Source of the DNA: Edaphochlamys debaryana
Lineage: Eukaryota > Chlorophyta > Chlorophyceae > Chlamydomonadales
Reading direction: 5' to 3'
Assembly: GCA_016858145.1 (NCBI GenBank)
Contig: JAEHOE010000158.1
Coordinates: 186,001 to 250,000, forward strand
DNA length: 64,000 bases
Positions 1-10,700 of this stretch are shown here, piece after piece. The number at the start of each line of letters is the position of its first letter. The first letter of the stretch is position 1. A model generated the notes under the pieces. That model was not told the origin of the DNA. It made no database searches and worked only from the letters and a program-made list of their open reading frames with translations. Both the position numbers and the translations under genes were made by a program.

Positions 1-50
1 TGCCGCCTGGCGTGCCGCCGTGCACCTCGCAATGCGGTGGGGGGAGCTGC

Positions 51-1558
51 TTACATGTCGGCGATGGTCACCTCCACCTCCACACCGGGCTCAATGCTGC
101 GGGGGTAAAGGGGGGGGGAGGGGGAAGGAGGCGTGTGTGGGCGTCAGGCGTGTCCATGCAATGTGTAGGCCCTGAGCACGAAGGCAACCCCGCCCAGCCC
201 GTGCAAGGCAGCGGGTGTGGGCAACTTGAAAGCGGTGCCAGAGTCTGACCTGTGGCCTCCCACCTCTGCTGGGCCCCGTCCGTCCCCACCTACTGCAGGC
301 GGGATGCTCCACGCCGCCACCTCAACCGGCCCTCCTGGGGGTTCTTCCTCCCCTTTCGCGCCCCCCACTTCGGCACGCTCCCCACCTGATGCTGGTGATC
401 TGCTTGACCACATCGGCGGGGGAGTGCAGGTCGATGAGGCGCTTGTGGATGCTGGGGGTGGTGAACGGGGAAGGAATGAGACCGTGACGGGTGAAAAGCA
501 AAAGCAATGCAGCGCAATGCGTGCGGGCACTGCGGGGGACCAAAGGTAAAGCCCAAGGAGCTCCTGCCAGGCCGGACCGCCGTCCGCCGGTAAGTCAAGA
601 GACGACGTGAAGTGGGGCTGTGGGGGAAGTCACAGCGCACCACATCCCACCCACTTCCCGCGAGCATCTACGGTATCACTCGATCCATCCCGGGGTTCCC
701 GGCGCACCGCATCTCCAGTTTGTCGAAGGTGTTGGTGCCCTGGCCCGAGGGGGCCTTGCGGGTGGTAATGTGCAGGACCTTGGTGGGCATGCGCACGGGG
801 CCGCGGACCTGGGGGTGTGCGGGGGGTGGACGGGGAGTGGGGGAGGGCAAGGGGGAGGGGGAGGAGGCAGAGGGAAGGATGTGGTGCTAGTCCCCCCGCC
901 CATCGTCCCGATTGACACCAAGTTAGCAGAGCGTGCGGTTGACGCGCACCGGCTCCCAACGATGCTCCCCCCCTCCCCGTGCCAGTTTACACGCATGCCC
1001 CCCGCCGCCCTATTATAACCCCCCGCCGCCTCCATCCCCACCCCTTCCCCGCCTCCTCCCCCGGCCCCACCGCCTCCATGCCCAGTTCCCCATCCCTAAC
1101 CCCCTCATTCGTCACCCCCGCCCCGGCCCCACCCGCAGCTGCTTCTCCTTGGCACCGCGAACCAGGTCGGCCGTGACTGGGAGGCAGGGGGGAGTGGAGG
1201 GGGGGCAAGGTGAGGGAGGGGGGACGGGGGAGGGGGCAGTGGGCCTGCCGAGCCCCCACCAGGTTGACGGCTTCGCCCCGGTTAGGTCCCCCCCGCGCTG
1301 CTGCCCAGACTCCGTCCCCACTGGTGGCCGCCTACGTCCTGCGCCCATTTCCCCCTCTCTCCCCGCCCGCAGCCGCGCCCTCGCGGCCGCAGCGCCGCTC
1401 CGGACGCCGCCGCGCGCCGCAAGCGGCACGCACGCACCCTTCTCCAGCGCCCGCACGTCCTTGGAGGTGAGCGTGATGCGGATGCGGTGCACGGGCGAGC
1501 CGGCCTCGCCCTCCGCGCCGGCCTTGGCGGCGCCCTCGTAGCCCTGCTTCATGGCCAT
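51..1558 (-). CDS. RPS20: 40S ribosomal protein uS10 (RPS20), diverged paralogue A
   Basis: Structural protein of the small cytosolic ribosomal subunit. Five exons join in phase: 1558-1438, 1176-1133, 808-708, 451-386 and 96-51. The family signatures are visible: '[10 protein letters not shown]' near the start, '[18 protein letters not shown]', '[13 protein letters not shown]', '[20 protein letters not shown]' and the terminal '[14 protein letters not shown]'. The size, about 125 aa, is normal for the family. Compared with the neighbouring copy it has a different N-terminus ([14 protein letters not shown]), substitutions around '[16 protein letters not shown]', and one extra intron after 'KQLR'. 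The reading frame is intact, so it need not be a pseudogene. The last exon and the DNA just beyond the stop are almost identical to copy B, which supports tandem duplication. The first ATG of the exon (1558) was chosen; an in-frame ATG at 1552 is also possible. Confidence 0.88.
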
Positions 1559-2281
1559 AGCTTCTGGCAGCTGCGGTGCGTCGTGAGGCGCGGTTTGGTG
1601 GTGCTTACAGTGAGGCTATTGAGGCGCTGGCGGTGCGGTGGGGGCGCCGAGGAGCAGGCGCGCGGGGAAAGAGGGCCGGCGGCGCGCGGGGTTCGAGGCT
1701 TTCTGCGGCCCGAGAGCCCGATCCGGGCGCGTTCCAGCGCGGGCGCCTTCCTCAGCCGTGTGCAAAGCAGGGGATACCGATCGGCTCGTCGCTAGCCTGC
1801 AGAGACTTCCGGGCCATTCACAGCTGCGACCCACCCGGCCCTCCTCCCCAGCGGTTTCCCCAACCCTTGGACCTTTGGCCCCTGCCCCCTTTCCACCATG
1901 CTCCGTCGGCCCCATGCTGCCCGGTGCCACCTCACCTCCCTCTCTCCTGTCGCAGCCCTGCCCTCCTGCCCTCCTGCACGCCACCCAACCCCTTCCCCCT
2001 CAGTGCGTCCTAAAGGCTGCGCTGGTCCCCCCTGTCGTTCCCCGATCAGTGCTCCCCCTCATGCTGCCGTATCCACTGGGCTGTGCTGTGGGGCTCCATG
2101 GCTGCATAGCCTCGGGGCCGTGCTGTCGCACACGTGCACCGGCAGCCCCAGCATTGGGGCGCAGGGGGCTCGGGCAGGGGGGCGAGGGCGAGCAAGGGCT
2201 CCCGTACGTTACAAGAACGCCGGAGGGCCTGTGCCACCTGGCGTGCCGCCGTGCACCTCGCAATGCGGTGGGAAGAGCTGC
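1559..2281. other. spacer between the two RPS20 genes
   Basis: This stretch holds the 3' flank of copy B and the 5' flank of copy A. I see no further gene. The TGTAA signal of copy B is inside it. No open frame here has recognisable motifs. Confidence 0.6.
2209..2213 (-). terminator. putative polyadenylation signal of RPS20 copy B
   Basis: TGTAA on the minus strand (plus strand ttaca), about 70 nt downstream of the stop. TGTAA is the standard poly(A) signal in volvocine algae. Confidence 0.6.
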
Positions 2282-3154
2282 TTACATGTCGGCGATGGTC
2301 ACCTCCACCTCCACACCGGGCTCGATGCTGCGGGGGTGAGGGGGGTGGAGGGGGGAGGAGGCGTGTGTGGGCAGAGGGTCAGCCGTGTCCACCACATGTG
2401 TAGGGCCTGAGCACGAAGGCAACCCCGTCCAGCGCGCTGAAGGCAGCGGGTGTGGGCAAGCTGGAAGCGGTGTCAGCGTCTGGCCTCCCACCTCTGCCAC
2501 AGCCCCCATCCTGCCCATCTGGTGCAGGCGGTGATGCTCTGCCTTGACCCGCGCCTCCTGTGAATCCTGCCTCCCCCTACCGACCTCCCCCTCCCCACCT
2601 GATGCTGGTGATCTGCTTGACCACATCGGCGGGGGAGTGCAGGTCGATGAGGCGCTTGTGGATGCTGGGGGGTGGGGGGCAGGGTCCGGAAGTTGAGGGT
2701 GAGACAAGTACCGTAGGTTCTTGGGCCCGGGGTGCCGTCTCAGGTCGGTCCCCCCGCCCGGCGTGCCACCCCCCATCCTCCCGCCCCTCAAAACCCCGTC
2801 CACCCTTGACCCACCGCATCTCGAACGCGTCGAAGGTGTTGGTACCCTGGCCCGAGGGGGCCTTGCGGGTGGTGATGCGCAGCACCTTGGTGGGCATGCG
2901 CACGGGGCCCTTCACCTTCAGCTGCTTCTCCTTGGCACCCTTGATGAGGTCGGCGCAGACTGCGCGGCACAAAGAATGTGTATCGCATGGTCAGCGACGC
3001 GGGTTCGGCGGCGGCGGTCGCCAAGCCCAATTGCGCTTCACGCACCCTTCTCCAGGTTCTTCACGTTCTTGGAGGTCAGGGTGATGCGGATGCGGTGCAC
3101 CTGGGGCGCCTCCGCCTCAACACCCGCCTTCTCAACACCGGGCTTGCTGGCCAT
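2282..3154 (-). CDS. RPS20: 40S ribosomal protein uS10 (RPS20), canonical copy B
   Basis: Cytosolic small-subunit ribosomal protein. Four exons, 3154-3046, 2960-2815, 2664-2599 and 2327-2282, join in phase and give about 121 aa. Diagnostic stretches are '[19 protein letters not shown]', '[20 protein letters not shown]', '[15 protein letters not shown]' and '[15 protein letters not shown]'. The match to the eukaryotic uS10 consensus is closer than in copy A, so this is probably the main ribosomal gene. A TGTAA signal lies about 70 nt after the stop. It stands head-to-tail with copy A about 720 bp away. Confidence 0.95.
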
Positions 3155-3880
3155 CTGCGGCGCGTTCAGCAACAGAGCAAACTACTGTCAGGCGACGTCT
3201 CCATATGCATAGCTAGCTGCCGCGCCCTCGACTGGGCTAGCTATAACACCGCGAGCGACATCCACTTGTGGCAAGGTCGCTGACCTTGCTTAACCGCGAG
3301 TCAGACGCCTCGAAAGAAAGTGAGACCTGTCACTGACGGCTTAGGGAGAGAGAAGCAGGCACCGCGCGCGGGCTTATGGCGGGAGGCGCGGAATGCCGTG
3401 CAGTACGGCTCACTGCATACACTGCGCCTTGCACATGCAGGGTGTGTGTGTGCTTCCAACAAACGCGCGCTCTCTTGCTCTGCTCTTGCACAGGCTTGGG
3501 CCAAGCTCAGCTTTATGGCTCGCTCCGTGCCCAATTCAGCCCAGCCTTGTGTCTCCAGTTCTTACGCTTCCTCATCCCTCACCGCCCTCCACGCCCCACA
3601 CCGCCCGCGTCTAGGGCAGTCCGGTCCTTCGCGCCTCGCCATCAGCACCTTCAGCCGCCCTTCTTAAACAGCACTGCTGACGCTCCGCCCCATTTACTCT
3701 TCTGCCATACCTTCGAGTTCCACGATGCCCCGTCGAGCCTCAACCCGAGACCCAATGCTCAAGGGTTCCGCCCCTCCCCGCGGCCCCACGAGCCCCCCTT
3801 GAGCTTACACCTCACCCCACGCCGCCCGCTGTCCCGCCTCGGCCCACCTCCCCACCCCCCGTGCCTCCCTCTTCCACCCC
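3155..3880. other. intergenic region upstream of RPS20 copy B
   Basis: It contains the promoter side of RPS20 copy B and the 3' end of the next minus-strand gene, including that gene's TGTAA. No convincing coding exon was seen. Confidence 0.55.
3805..3809 (-). terminator. putative polyadenylation signal of the 3881-6716 gene
   Basis: TGTAA on the minus strand, about 70 nt after the stop codon at 3883-3881. Confidence 0.6.
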
Positions 3881-6716
3881 CTACGCCGCCGTTGCCTCGA
3901 AACCAGCCAGCGGTTTCCGCTCCAAGGTCTGCACCACCGGGCTCCACCCCGCCGGCTGCACCTCGGGCCAGTCTCCGCGGCAGCCCCGCTCCACGTACTG
4001 CCGCTTGCGCTCCGTGAGGGCCGGGAACTCCTGGGGAGGCAACGGGCGACACCAGCAAACGCACATGGCAAAGCGGTCAGGGCTAGGTCACTAGGGCACA
4101 GCCTACGTGCTCACGGGCCGCGGTCGGGAAGGTGCGGGGCAAGATGTCTAAAGCGCCAACCCCCACGCGGGATGAATGGCCTGGTGCTTCTGCATGCCGT
4201 ACTGCGCAGCCGCTATAATCTTTTGCACTCCAGGAACGGCCCCAGTGCCGCGGGAAGGGCGGGCTGGGGCAACAGGTGTAAGCCGCAACAGCTGCACTTT
4301 TGAGCCAGGGGCTCTACCGTCCACCCCTGCCCAACACTTCGCAATAACCTGCGGACCAAGCCGCTCCGTCCCGTCCTCACCGCCAGGTGCTCGCTCAGGC
4401 GAGGCAGCAGCGCGTCCGCCGCCGCCCGCGCCCGGTTCTCCAGCGAGAAGGGGTTCCCGCCCTTGGCGGCGAAGCCCTTCTGGACCTAGGGTGACGTTCA
4501 GCGTGAGGAGGGGCGGGAAGGGGAGGGGAGCGATGAGGTTAGTCCACCAACCCACTTGGCCCGTTGTTTGCGATCACACGGGCGAACGGGTGAGCGCGGG
4601 CAGGAGCGCAAGGCACATGCACAGCGCAGGCGCGCAAGTCAAGCACGCAAGCCAAGACCCCAAACCCCAAACGCAGGCCCGGGAGCTGAGCGCACCGCAC
4701 CGCACCTTGACGCGGGCCGTCACCTCGGCCTTCCTGCCGTACAGCGCCCGCTCCTCGGAGGCGGGCTTGGGGCGCGTCTTGTCCTCCTCGTCTGCAGGCG
4801 GGCCGCGGATGGGTTTAGGTGGTGAGGTGCGCGAGGTACAGCCCGCAAGTCTAGCGCGTAAGCTCACAGAACCCTAGGGCCACCCAGCTCCCTTGCCCAT
4901 GCCCAGATGCGGCCCCAAGTCTGCATCCCCATCCATGCGGCCGTTGATGGAGCGCTCGAGGAGCGGAGCCGTACGCACCGAGCCAGATGATGACGCTGCC
5001 GTACAGATCGTTCCACGTGGTCTCCCGCGCGATCGATGCCCCCGGGAAGGGCGTGGCGATGACCCGGAACTGATTGCGCAGGCCCTTGAGGATCTCCGCC
5101 TCGGCGTCGGCTGCGCACATCAGAACACGGCCCGGGCTTTGGCGGTGGGGTTTGGACCGTGCTGTGTGCGCAGAGTCCCTTGGCGCCCTTCACCCCCCCC
5201 ACCCCCACCCCAGCCCCACAGCACTTGCCGCTCAGCACCAGCCCCAAGCGCGCGCAACCGCTGGGCTTCCCCTCCCCCCAATTCTACAAAAGCAGCCTTC
5301 GCCCGGCCATTCCCACCCCTCAGCCCGCCTCCGCAGCCCTCCGCCCTCTCCCCAGGGCGGCCAGCCCTCGGCCCTTGGCCCCCGCTCACCCAGATCCTGC
5401 GGAGTCAGCTGCTTCACGTCCGTCACCTTCCGCATGCCGCAGATGACCTTGGAGTGGTCCACCGGGAACCAGCCCTGAGGGGATGGAAAGACAAGGTAAT
5501 AGCGGTTGGCAAAGCGGCATCACGCACTCGCGTGCGTCGGGGAGCAGGCGAGCCGGACGTGAAAGGCATGGCGGGTGGTAGGCAGCCACACAGCAAGGCA
5601 GGGGCCCACGGGGGAGGTGTTGCCCTGCCGCCCCCGCCTCCCATGCACGGCTGGAGCGCCCCCCTTCCCCCTTCTCCCTTTCGGAAGCACGTGCGTGCGT
5701 GCAGCCTGGGTGCGGCGCCAGGCCCCATGCTTGCAGTGAGGCATGGCCCTGCACGGCCCTGGCGCCAGGTCCCACTCAGCACGCTGCTGTGGATGACGGG
5801 GCATGACGCGGCTCGGCACCGACGCAAGGTCACAGGCCGCCCAGCAGTCTGCTGGGCATCCCAGCAGTCAGAGAGCGACGGAGTACGTTGCCAGTTTTCC
5901 TGAGCTGGGTCTCAGCGCCTCACGGGTGTGCACGGTGCCAGCTCGACGGCCCCGCGTCTGAGGCCGTCGCCCCGTCGTCTGGCCTCTCTCGGCCCCAACA
6001 CCAGAGCCCCAGCGGTGTGGTGGAAGTGTGGAGCGCACTCTCACGCCCGCATCCCCAGCTGTCCAGGCGGGTATCAAGCTTCCAACTTACCAGTCGGGAG
6101 CCGACTATCTTTGCCACTGCGTGTGCCAAGTCATGGTCATCGCACAGCAACGTGATGGAGACGCGTTTGAGCGAGTCCACGATCAGCCGGCTTTCGCCAA
6201 CCTGCGAGGCAGCGGAGTCCAGCACAGGTCAAGGAGGTGCCGGCGTGGAGGGCGGGGTGTTGCTGGTAGGAGACTAGTGCGACACGGCAGCCGCGGAGCG
6301 TGGGGGGTGGGTTGAGTGGGGATGGAGGGCGGGAGGCTGAACCCGCGCTTGGCGGCCCAAGGACTTAGGCCCACCTTTCGGTTGCTTGCCGAGAACCGCT
6401 TCATCCCCTCGCGAGCCTTCTCCGCGACGAGCTCCTTTGGCGGCACAGAAGTGTCCGAAGTCGACGCCGCAGCGCCGCGACCGGCGTCAGCCTGTTGCAC
6501 CGCGTCATCGCCCCAAATACTGGCCTCGCTAGCGGACGCCGGGAACCCAGATGGGTCGAAGTCCTTTGCAGTCTGCTCGGGTACTTTGGCGACCCGGGCC
6601 ACGCAGCGCCTGCCCAGTGTGCGCGCAGCGCTGTTTGGCACAGTTGTTTGTGATGTGACCAGTCGGTTCAGGCTGGGTCGGCCTGCGGCCCTGTCTGTGA
6701 GGAGTGCGCCGCGCAT
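3881..6716 (-). CDS. uncharacterised conserved-looking protein, possibly plastid-targeted
   Basis: Seven exons (6716-6375, 6201-6091, 5474-5390, 5110-4979, 4791-4706, 4485-4381, 4030-3881) join with matching phases and give 336 aa. The first about 50 residues are rich in Arg, Ser, Thr and Ala and poor in acidic residues, like an organelle transit peptide. The rest looks like a folded domain: 'LKRVSITLLCDDHDLAHAV', 'FPVDHSKVICGMRKVTDVK', 'GLRNQFRVIATPFPGASIAR', 'TTWNDLYGSVIIWL'. It ends with a charged Trp-containing tail, 'EFPALTERKRQYVERGCRGD'. I do not recognise the family and assign no function. There are no membrane segments and no obvious nucleotide-binding motif. The exon chain is strong evidence for a real gene; the targeting is inferred. 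The neighbour on the other side starts in the opposite direction. Confidence 0.75.
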
Positions 6717-7798
6717 GGTGTGCTGCCCGTGATTTTTGACAGTCTACAGTGATATGCGAGCAGAATTGAAAGTAAATAGTGCGACGGGGTGCACTTTGGA
6801 GACTCGTCTGCTGTGTTTTGCCCCTGTTTGCCCCGCACGCCCCGGCACGCCCCACCCTTCTGTGGCGTCGTCCCATCCCTCCCCCTCCCCTCCCCTTTCC
6901 TCCAGCATCTCTCCCTTCCCTGCTGCACCCTCTCCTGATCAACACCCGAACCAAGCAGCCACGCACGCTCTCCGTTGGGGCGCCACTCCATGTCCGCGAG
7001 TCGGCCACCGACACGCAGCCGTACGCACGTGTGTACAGCGTCTTCCCCTTCGTTGGCATCCATACGATGAAGAGAGCGGAAGAGGTAAAGGGCTCGGGGC
7101 TCCGGACGGCTCCAGGCGTGCTGGTGAGGGCAAAGGGGGCCTACCTCCTTGTCTCGACCGGAGCTTGTGGGATGCTCTACGCTTTCTGCGGGCGGACGTG
7201 AGGGGTGAGGTAGGAAGGCAGGTGCCTGAAGTTTGGACGGCGAGGAGGTGAGGTAGTGAATTGTACGTTATGGCAGCTGGCATTCGCCGTACCGTATGTC
7301 GCTTTACATCCCCGGCGCTAAAGCTGAGGTGGTGTGTGGAGGGACACAAGCATCCTCGCGACCGTATCCCTGAACGCTGTAAAACGCTTGAAAGGGTGTT
7401 ATACCGGTATCCTCCACGGTGTCGGGCCGAGGGGCGGAGGGGGAACAGGCTCCCCACGCACCCGACGACACCCGTGCACTGCGCGAGGTACGGTGTGGAG
7501 TTAGACGGGGCTGGACGCTAGCTCGCATATAGAAAACCTCTTCTGCCTGACGTCTAGCCTTTCGCGTGAGGACACAGGAACACGAGCAAGCTCGAAGGTC
7601 CCAACCCGGTGAATTCCTCCACTCTTGACCCACGGTAGTTCTCTGTGACTTCCTTGACACCGTACAACTTGATAGGTCAGTCGCAAAGCGGAGACGCAAG
7701 GCCATCAAGGCGGAGGAGGTGTGCGCCCGTCGGGAACGCGCTCTGGTTCTCGCTCCGCCTGCGGACCGCTAGGCTGCTGGGAGAATGAGTAGCTGACG
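6717..7798. other. divergent intergenic region
   Basis: About 1.08 kb lies between two genes transcribed away from each other, so it should hold both promoters. Its middle is less GC-biased than the genes. No clear TATA box and no coding exon was found. Confidence 0.5.
7785..7796 (+). promoter_or_regulatory. three-codon upstream ORF before the TRP-like start codon
   Basis: ATG AGT AGC TGA ends two bases before the chosen start ATG at 7799. If it lies in the mature 5' leader, ribosomes would have to skip it or reinitiate. That it is transcribed is an inference. Confidence 0.4.
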
Positions 7799-10700
7799 AT
7801 GCCACCCAAGGAGGGACCACAGGAGGTCCCTTCAAAACGGTGAGTTTATTGTGAATGCCCCAGGCGGCAATTACTGCTTGTTAACGGTGCATAAGTTACA
7901 GCGTACTATCGACAACCGCTTGCAAACGCTTGGTCGCGACCGCATCCTGCTGCGCGCAGGGCCGGGCTCGGCCCGGTGATGCCCGAGCCTATTCCCCGGC
8001 GGCCCACAAACCCTGGCGATGCTGGGAGCAACAGCGGCAGCCGGCGGGGCTCGAACTCGGGGGCCGCGGGGGGGCCGGCGGGCTCCTCGCTCCTCGGCCC
8101 CCTCCCCGCCTTGGCGGTGCCCCACCCGAGCGCACCGCCACCACTCCCAGCCGCGAGCACGGCCCTCCGGGCCACCTCCGCCCTGCGGCCACCCCCACCG
8201 CCCCCCATCGAGGCCATAGACTCCCCCCCGCTGATGGCCAGCGTCAGCGGGGACCTGCCGCCCATCAACAGCCGGCACGACGCCTTCTTCAGCGCCTCAC
8301 GCGCAGAGGCCGTGCTCGCTACGTCACCCACACCGGAGGAAGCGCACCCCAGCGACGGCGACATAGCGGGCCCCGCCGGGGGCCCCACAGCGCCCTCCTC
8401 TCCCCCCCGTCCCTCCGTGCCCTCCTCCCGGGGCCCATCCATATCGGGCTCGGTCCCCGCTCGGGAACCCCCGCCCATCCCGGCGCTTCTACCGGGCGAG
8501 CTCCCACACGTTGCCGAGGACCCCCCCGGTCCCTCCACCGCCCAACGCCCCACATCGGGCACAGGGGCTGCCGGCCCCGCCCACCCGCCCAGCGCGGTCC
8601 CCAGCTTCGCCACCATACCTGGCATCAACGCAAGCAGCAGCCTCCGGACCAGCTCCTTCCGAACCGAAGCGGCCTTGGGGGACAGCCCGGACCGGCGGCC
8701 GAGCGGCCCGGGCCCGGGCGGGCCCAGCTCGGGCCCAGGCCCCGGGCCCTCCACTCAGGGCGGCGCGTGGGACTCGTCCAACCACCCGCGGCCGCCCTCT
8801 CGAACGCATAAGATTGTCGGCACCTCGCCCTCCCGCGACCACCTCCCCTCGCTGCTCCACAGCGTTGACGAGGAGGAGGCAGAGCCCGCCCCCAGATCGC
8901 AGCACGGACAGCACCCTCAGCACGCACAGCAGGGCGCGCAGCAGGGCGCGCAGCAGGCGCAGCAGGAGGAGGACTTCATCGACGAGGCGGCGGAGATCCA
9001 GGACCTCAAGCTGCAGCAGGAGTTCCTGGACGCTAAGCGGGAGGTGGGGTGGGGGGTGGGGGCGGGGGGTGGGTGGAATCATGCGGGGAGGGGCGGCGCG
9101 CGGCTGCGCGTGGGCGGGGCAGGCGGAGGGCGCGCGGGGCCGCACGATGGGGGCCGCACGGAGTTGGGCAGGGGCACGGGTGTGTGTGGGGGTGGGAGGC
9201 GCGTGGAGCGCTCACGCAGGGCCGCCCGGAGGGGCAGGGCCGGGCGGGGTGGCGGGCAGGCAGGGTGCAGGGCAGGGCCGCGCGAAGGGGTGGCACAGGC
9301 GGGGCGTGTGTGTGGGGGGGGGGGGGGGCAGCGAGCAGCGGGCATGTGCTTGAGCACACAGTCTTGGAGTGGGACAAGGCGAGCGCTGTGTGCCGCTGGA
9401 GTCTTACAGCGAGGAGTTACGACGGCTGAGGGTGTGCTAACCCTAATGTTATAGTTGCGAGGGAGTTGCGGATGAGGGTGTGTGGAAGCAGAGTCGGCAG
9501 GCTGCCGCCGGGAAGCCCAGGCTCGCGGCTTCGCCGGCGTTTGCGGGCCCCTGCCCTGCCCGACAGCCAGGGCCGGGGCCCTGGGGGAGGGGACCACACC
9601 ACCCTCAGTCACATAGCCGTAGCCACGGCGGGCACAACGCCTTGGCACTTGGCGCCGAGCCCTTCCCCGCTCCCGCCTTTCCCCCCACCTCCCTCCTTTT
9701 TTACCCAGGACCCCGACTTCACGCTGCTCCACTACGTGGCGATGCTGGGCCACGGCACGCTGCAGCCCGCGCTGGGCGCCAGCAGGGAGGCGCACGCCCG
9801 CTTCACGCGCCTGGCCCGGTACCTGGTGGAGCGACTGGACCACAAGGTGTACGTCACGGACAAGGTGGGTGACGGACAACGTGGGGGTCGGGGCCAAGGC
9901 CGTAGACCTTAGGGCTACGAAGCGGACAAGGTGGGGGCAAGGGTTGGGGTGATGAGAGTGAGGATGAGGGTGATTGGAGGCGGGGTGAGCGCGGCAGGCT
10001 GAGGCAGATCCGTGGGGCAGTGTGTGCGTACGAGCGATGGGCGCGCTGACCTCCTTGCTGAGCACCGGAGCCGCTGCACCAGCGACACAGAGCCATGCCA
10101 CATCCCACCACGCCCCCTCCCTCCCTCCCCTCTGCAGTACGGCTGCACTCCGCTCATGTGCGCGGCCTCCACCGGCAACGTGGAGATGGTCAAGGTGGGG
10201 CGGGGGGGGCCGAAGGGGGCAGGCGGATGGGGCGGGGGTGATGGGGAGCGCGGGAGGCGGGGTCGCGGGGGCTGAGTGCGGGTGCTTTGTCAAGTACGCA
10301 GCGCCGTCGACGGCAGGAGGGCGGGGACAGGGGCTCGGACGGGAGATGGCCAAGGTGGGGCGGGGCGAGGACAACGGCGAAGGCAGGGGCGTAGGGCGGG
10401 AGGGGCACTCAGGGGCGCCCAGGTCCGACCCCCAGGCCGCGTCCCCCACCACAGTACCCTGTACCCTCCAACCTCCCCACCCTCCACGCCCTCTCCTCCT
10501 CTCACGCACCCGCTCCCCGTCACCCCCCCTCCCCCCAGGTGCTGCTGGCCCCCTACGGCTACCGCGCCCGGGGCGACCGAGTGCTGGAGCAGGACGACCA
10601 CGGCTTCAAGTACCTCAACCACCAGGACGGACAGGTGGGCGGTGGGCGGTGTGTGGGGGGGGGAGGATCAGGGAGGGGTGGTGGAGCGGGAAGGCGCACC

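Noticed and set aside
9079..10509. 476-codon minus-strand frame
   Set aside because: It is antisense to exons and introns of the TRP-like gene, and its Pro/His/Ser-rich content follows from C-rich introns.
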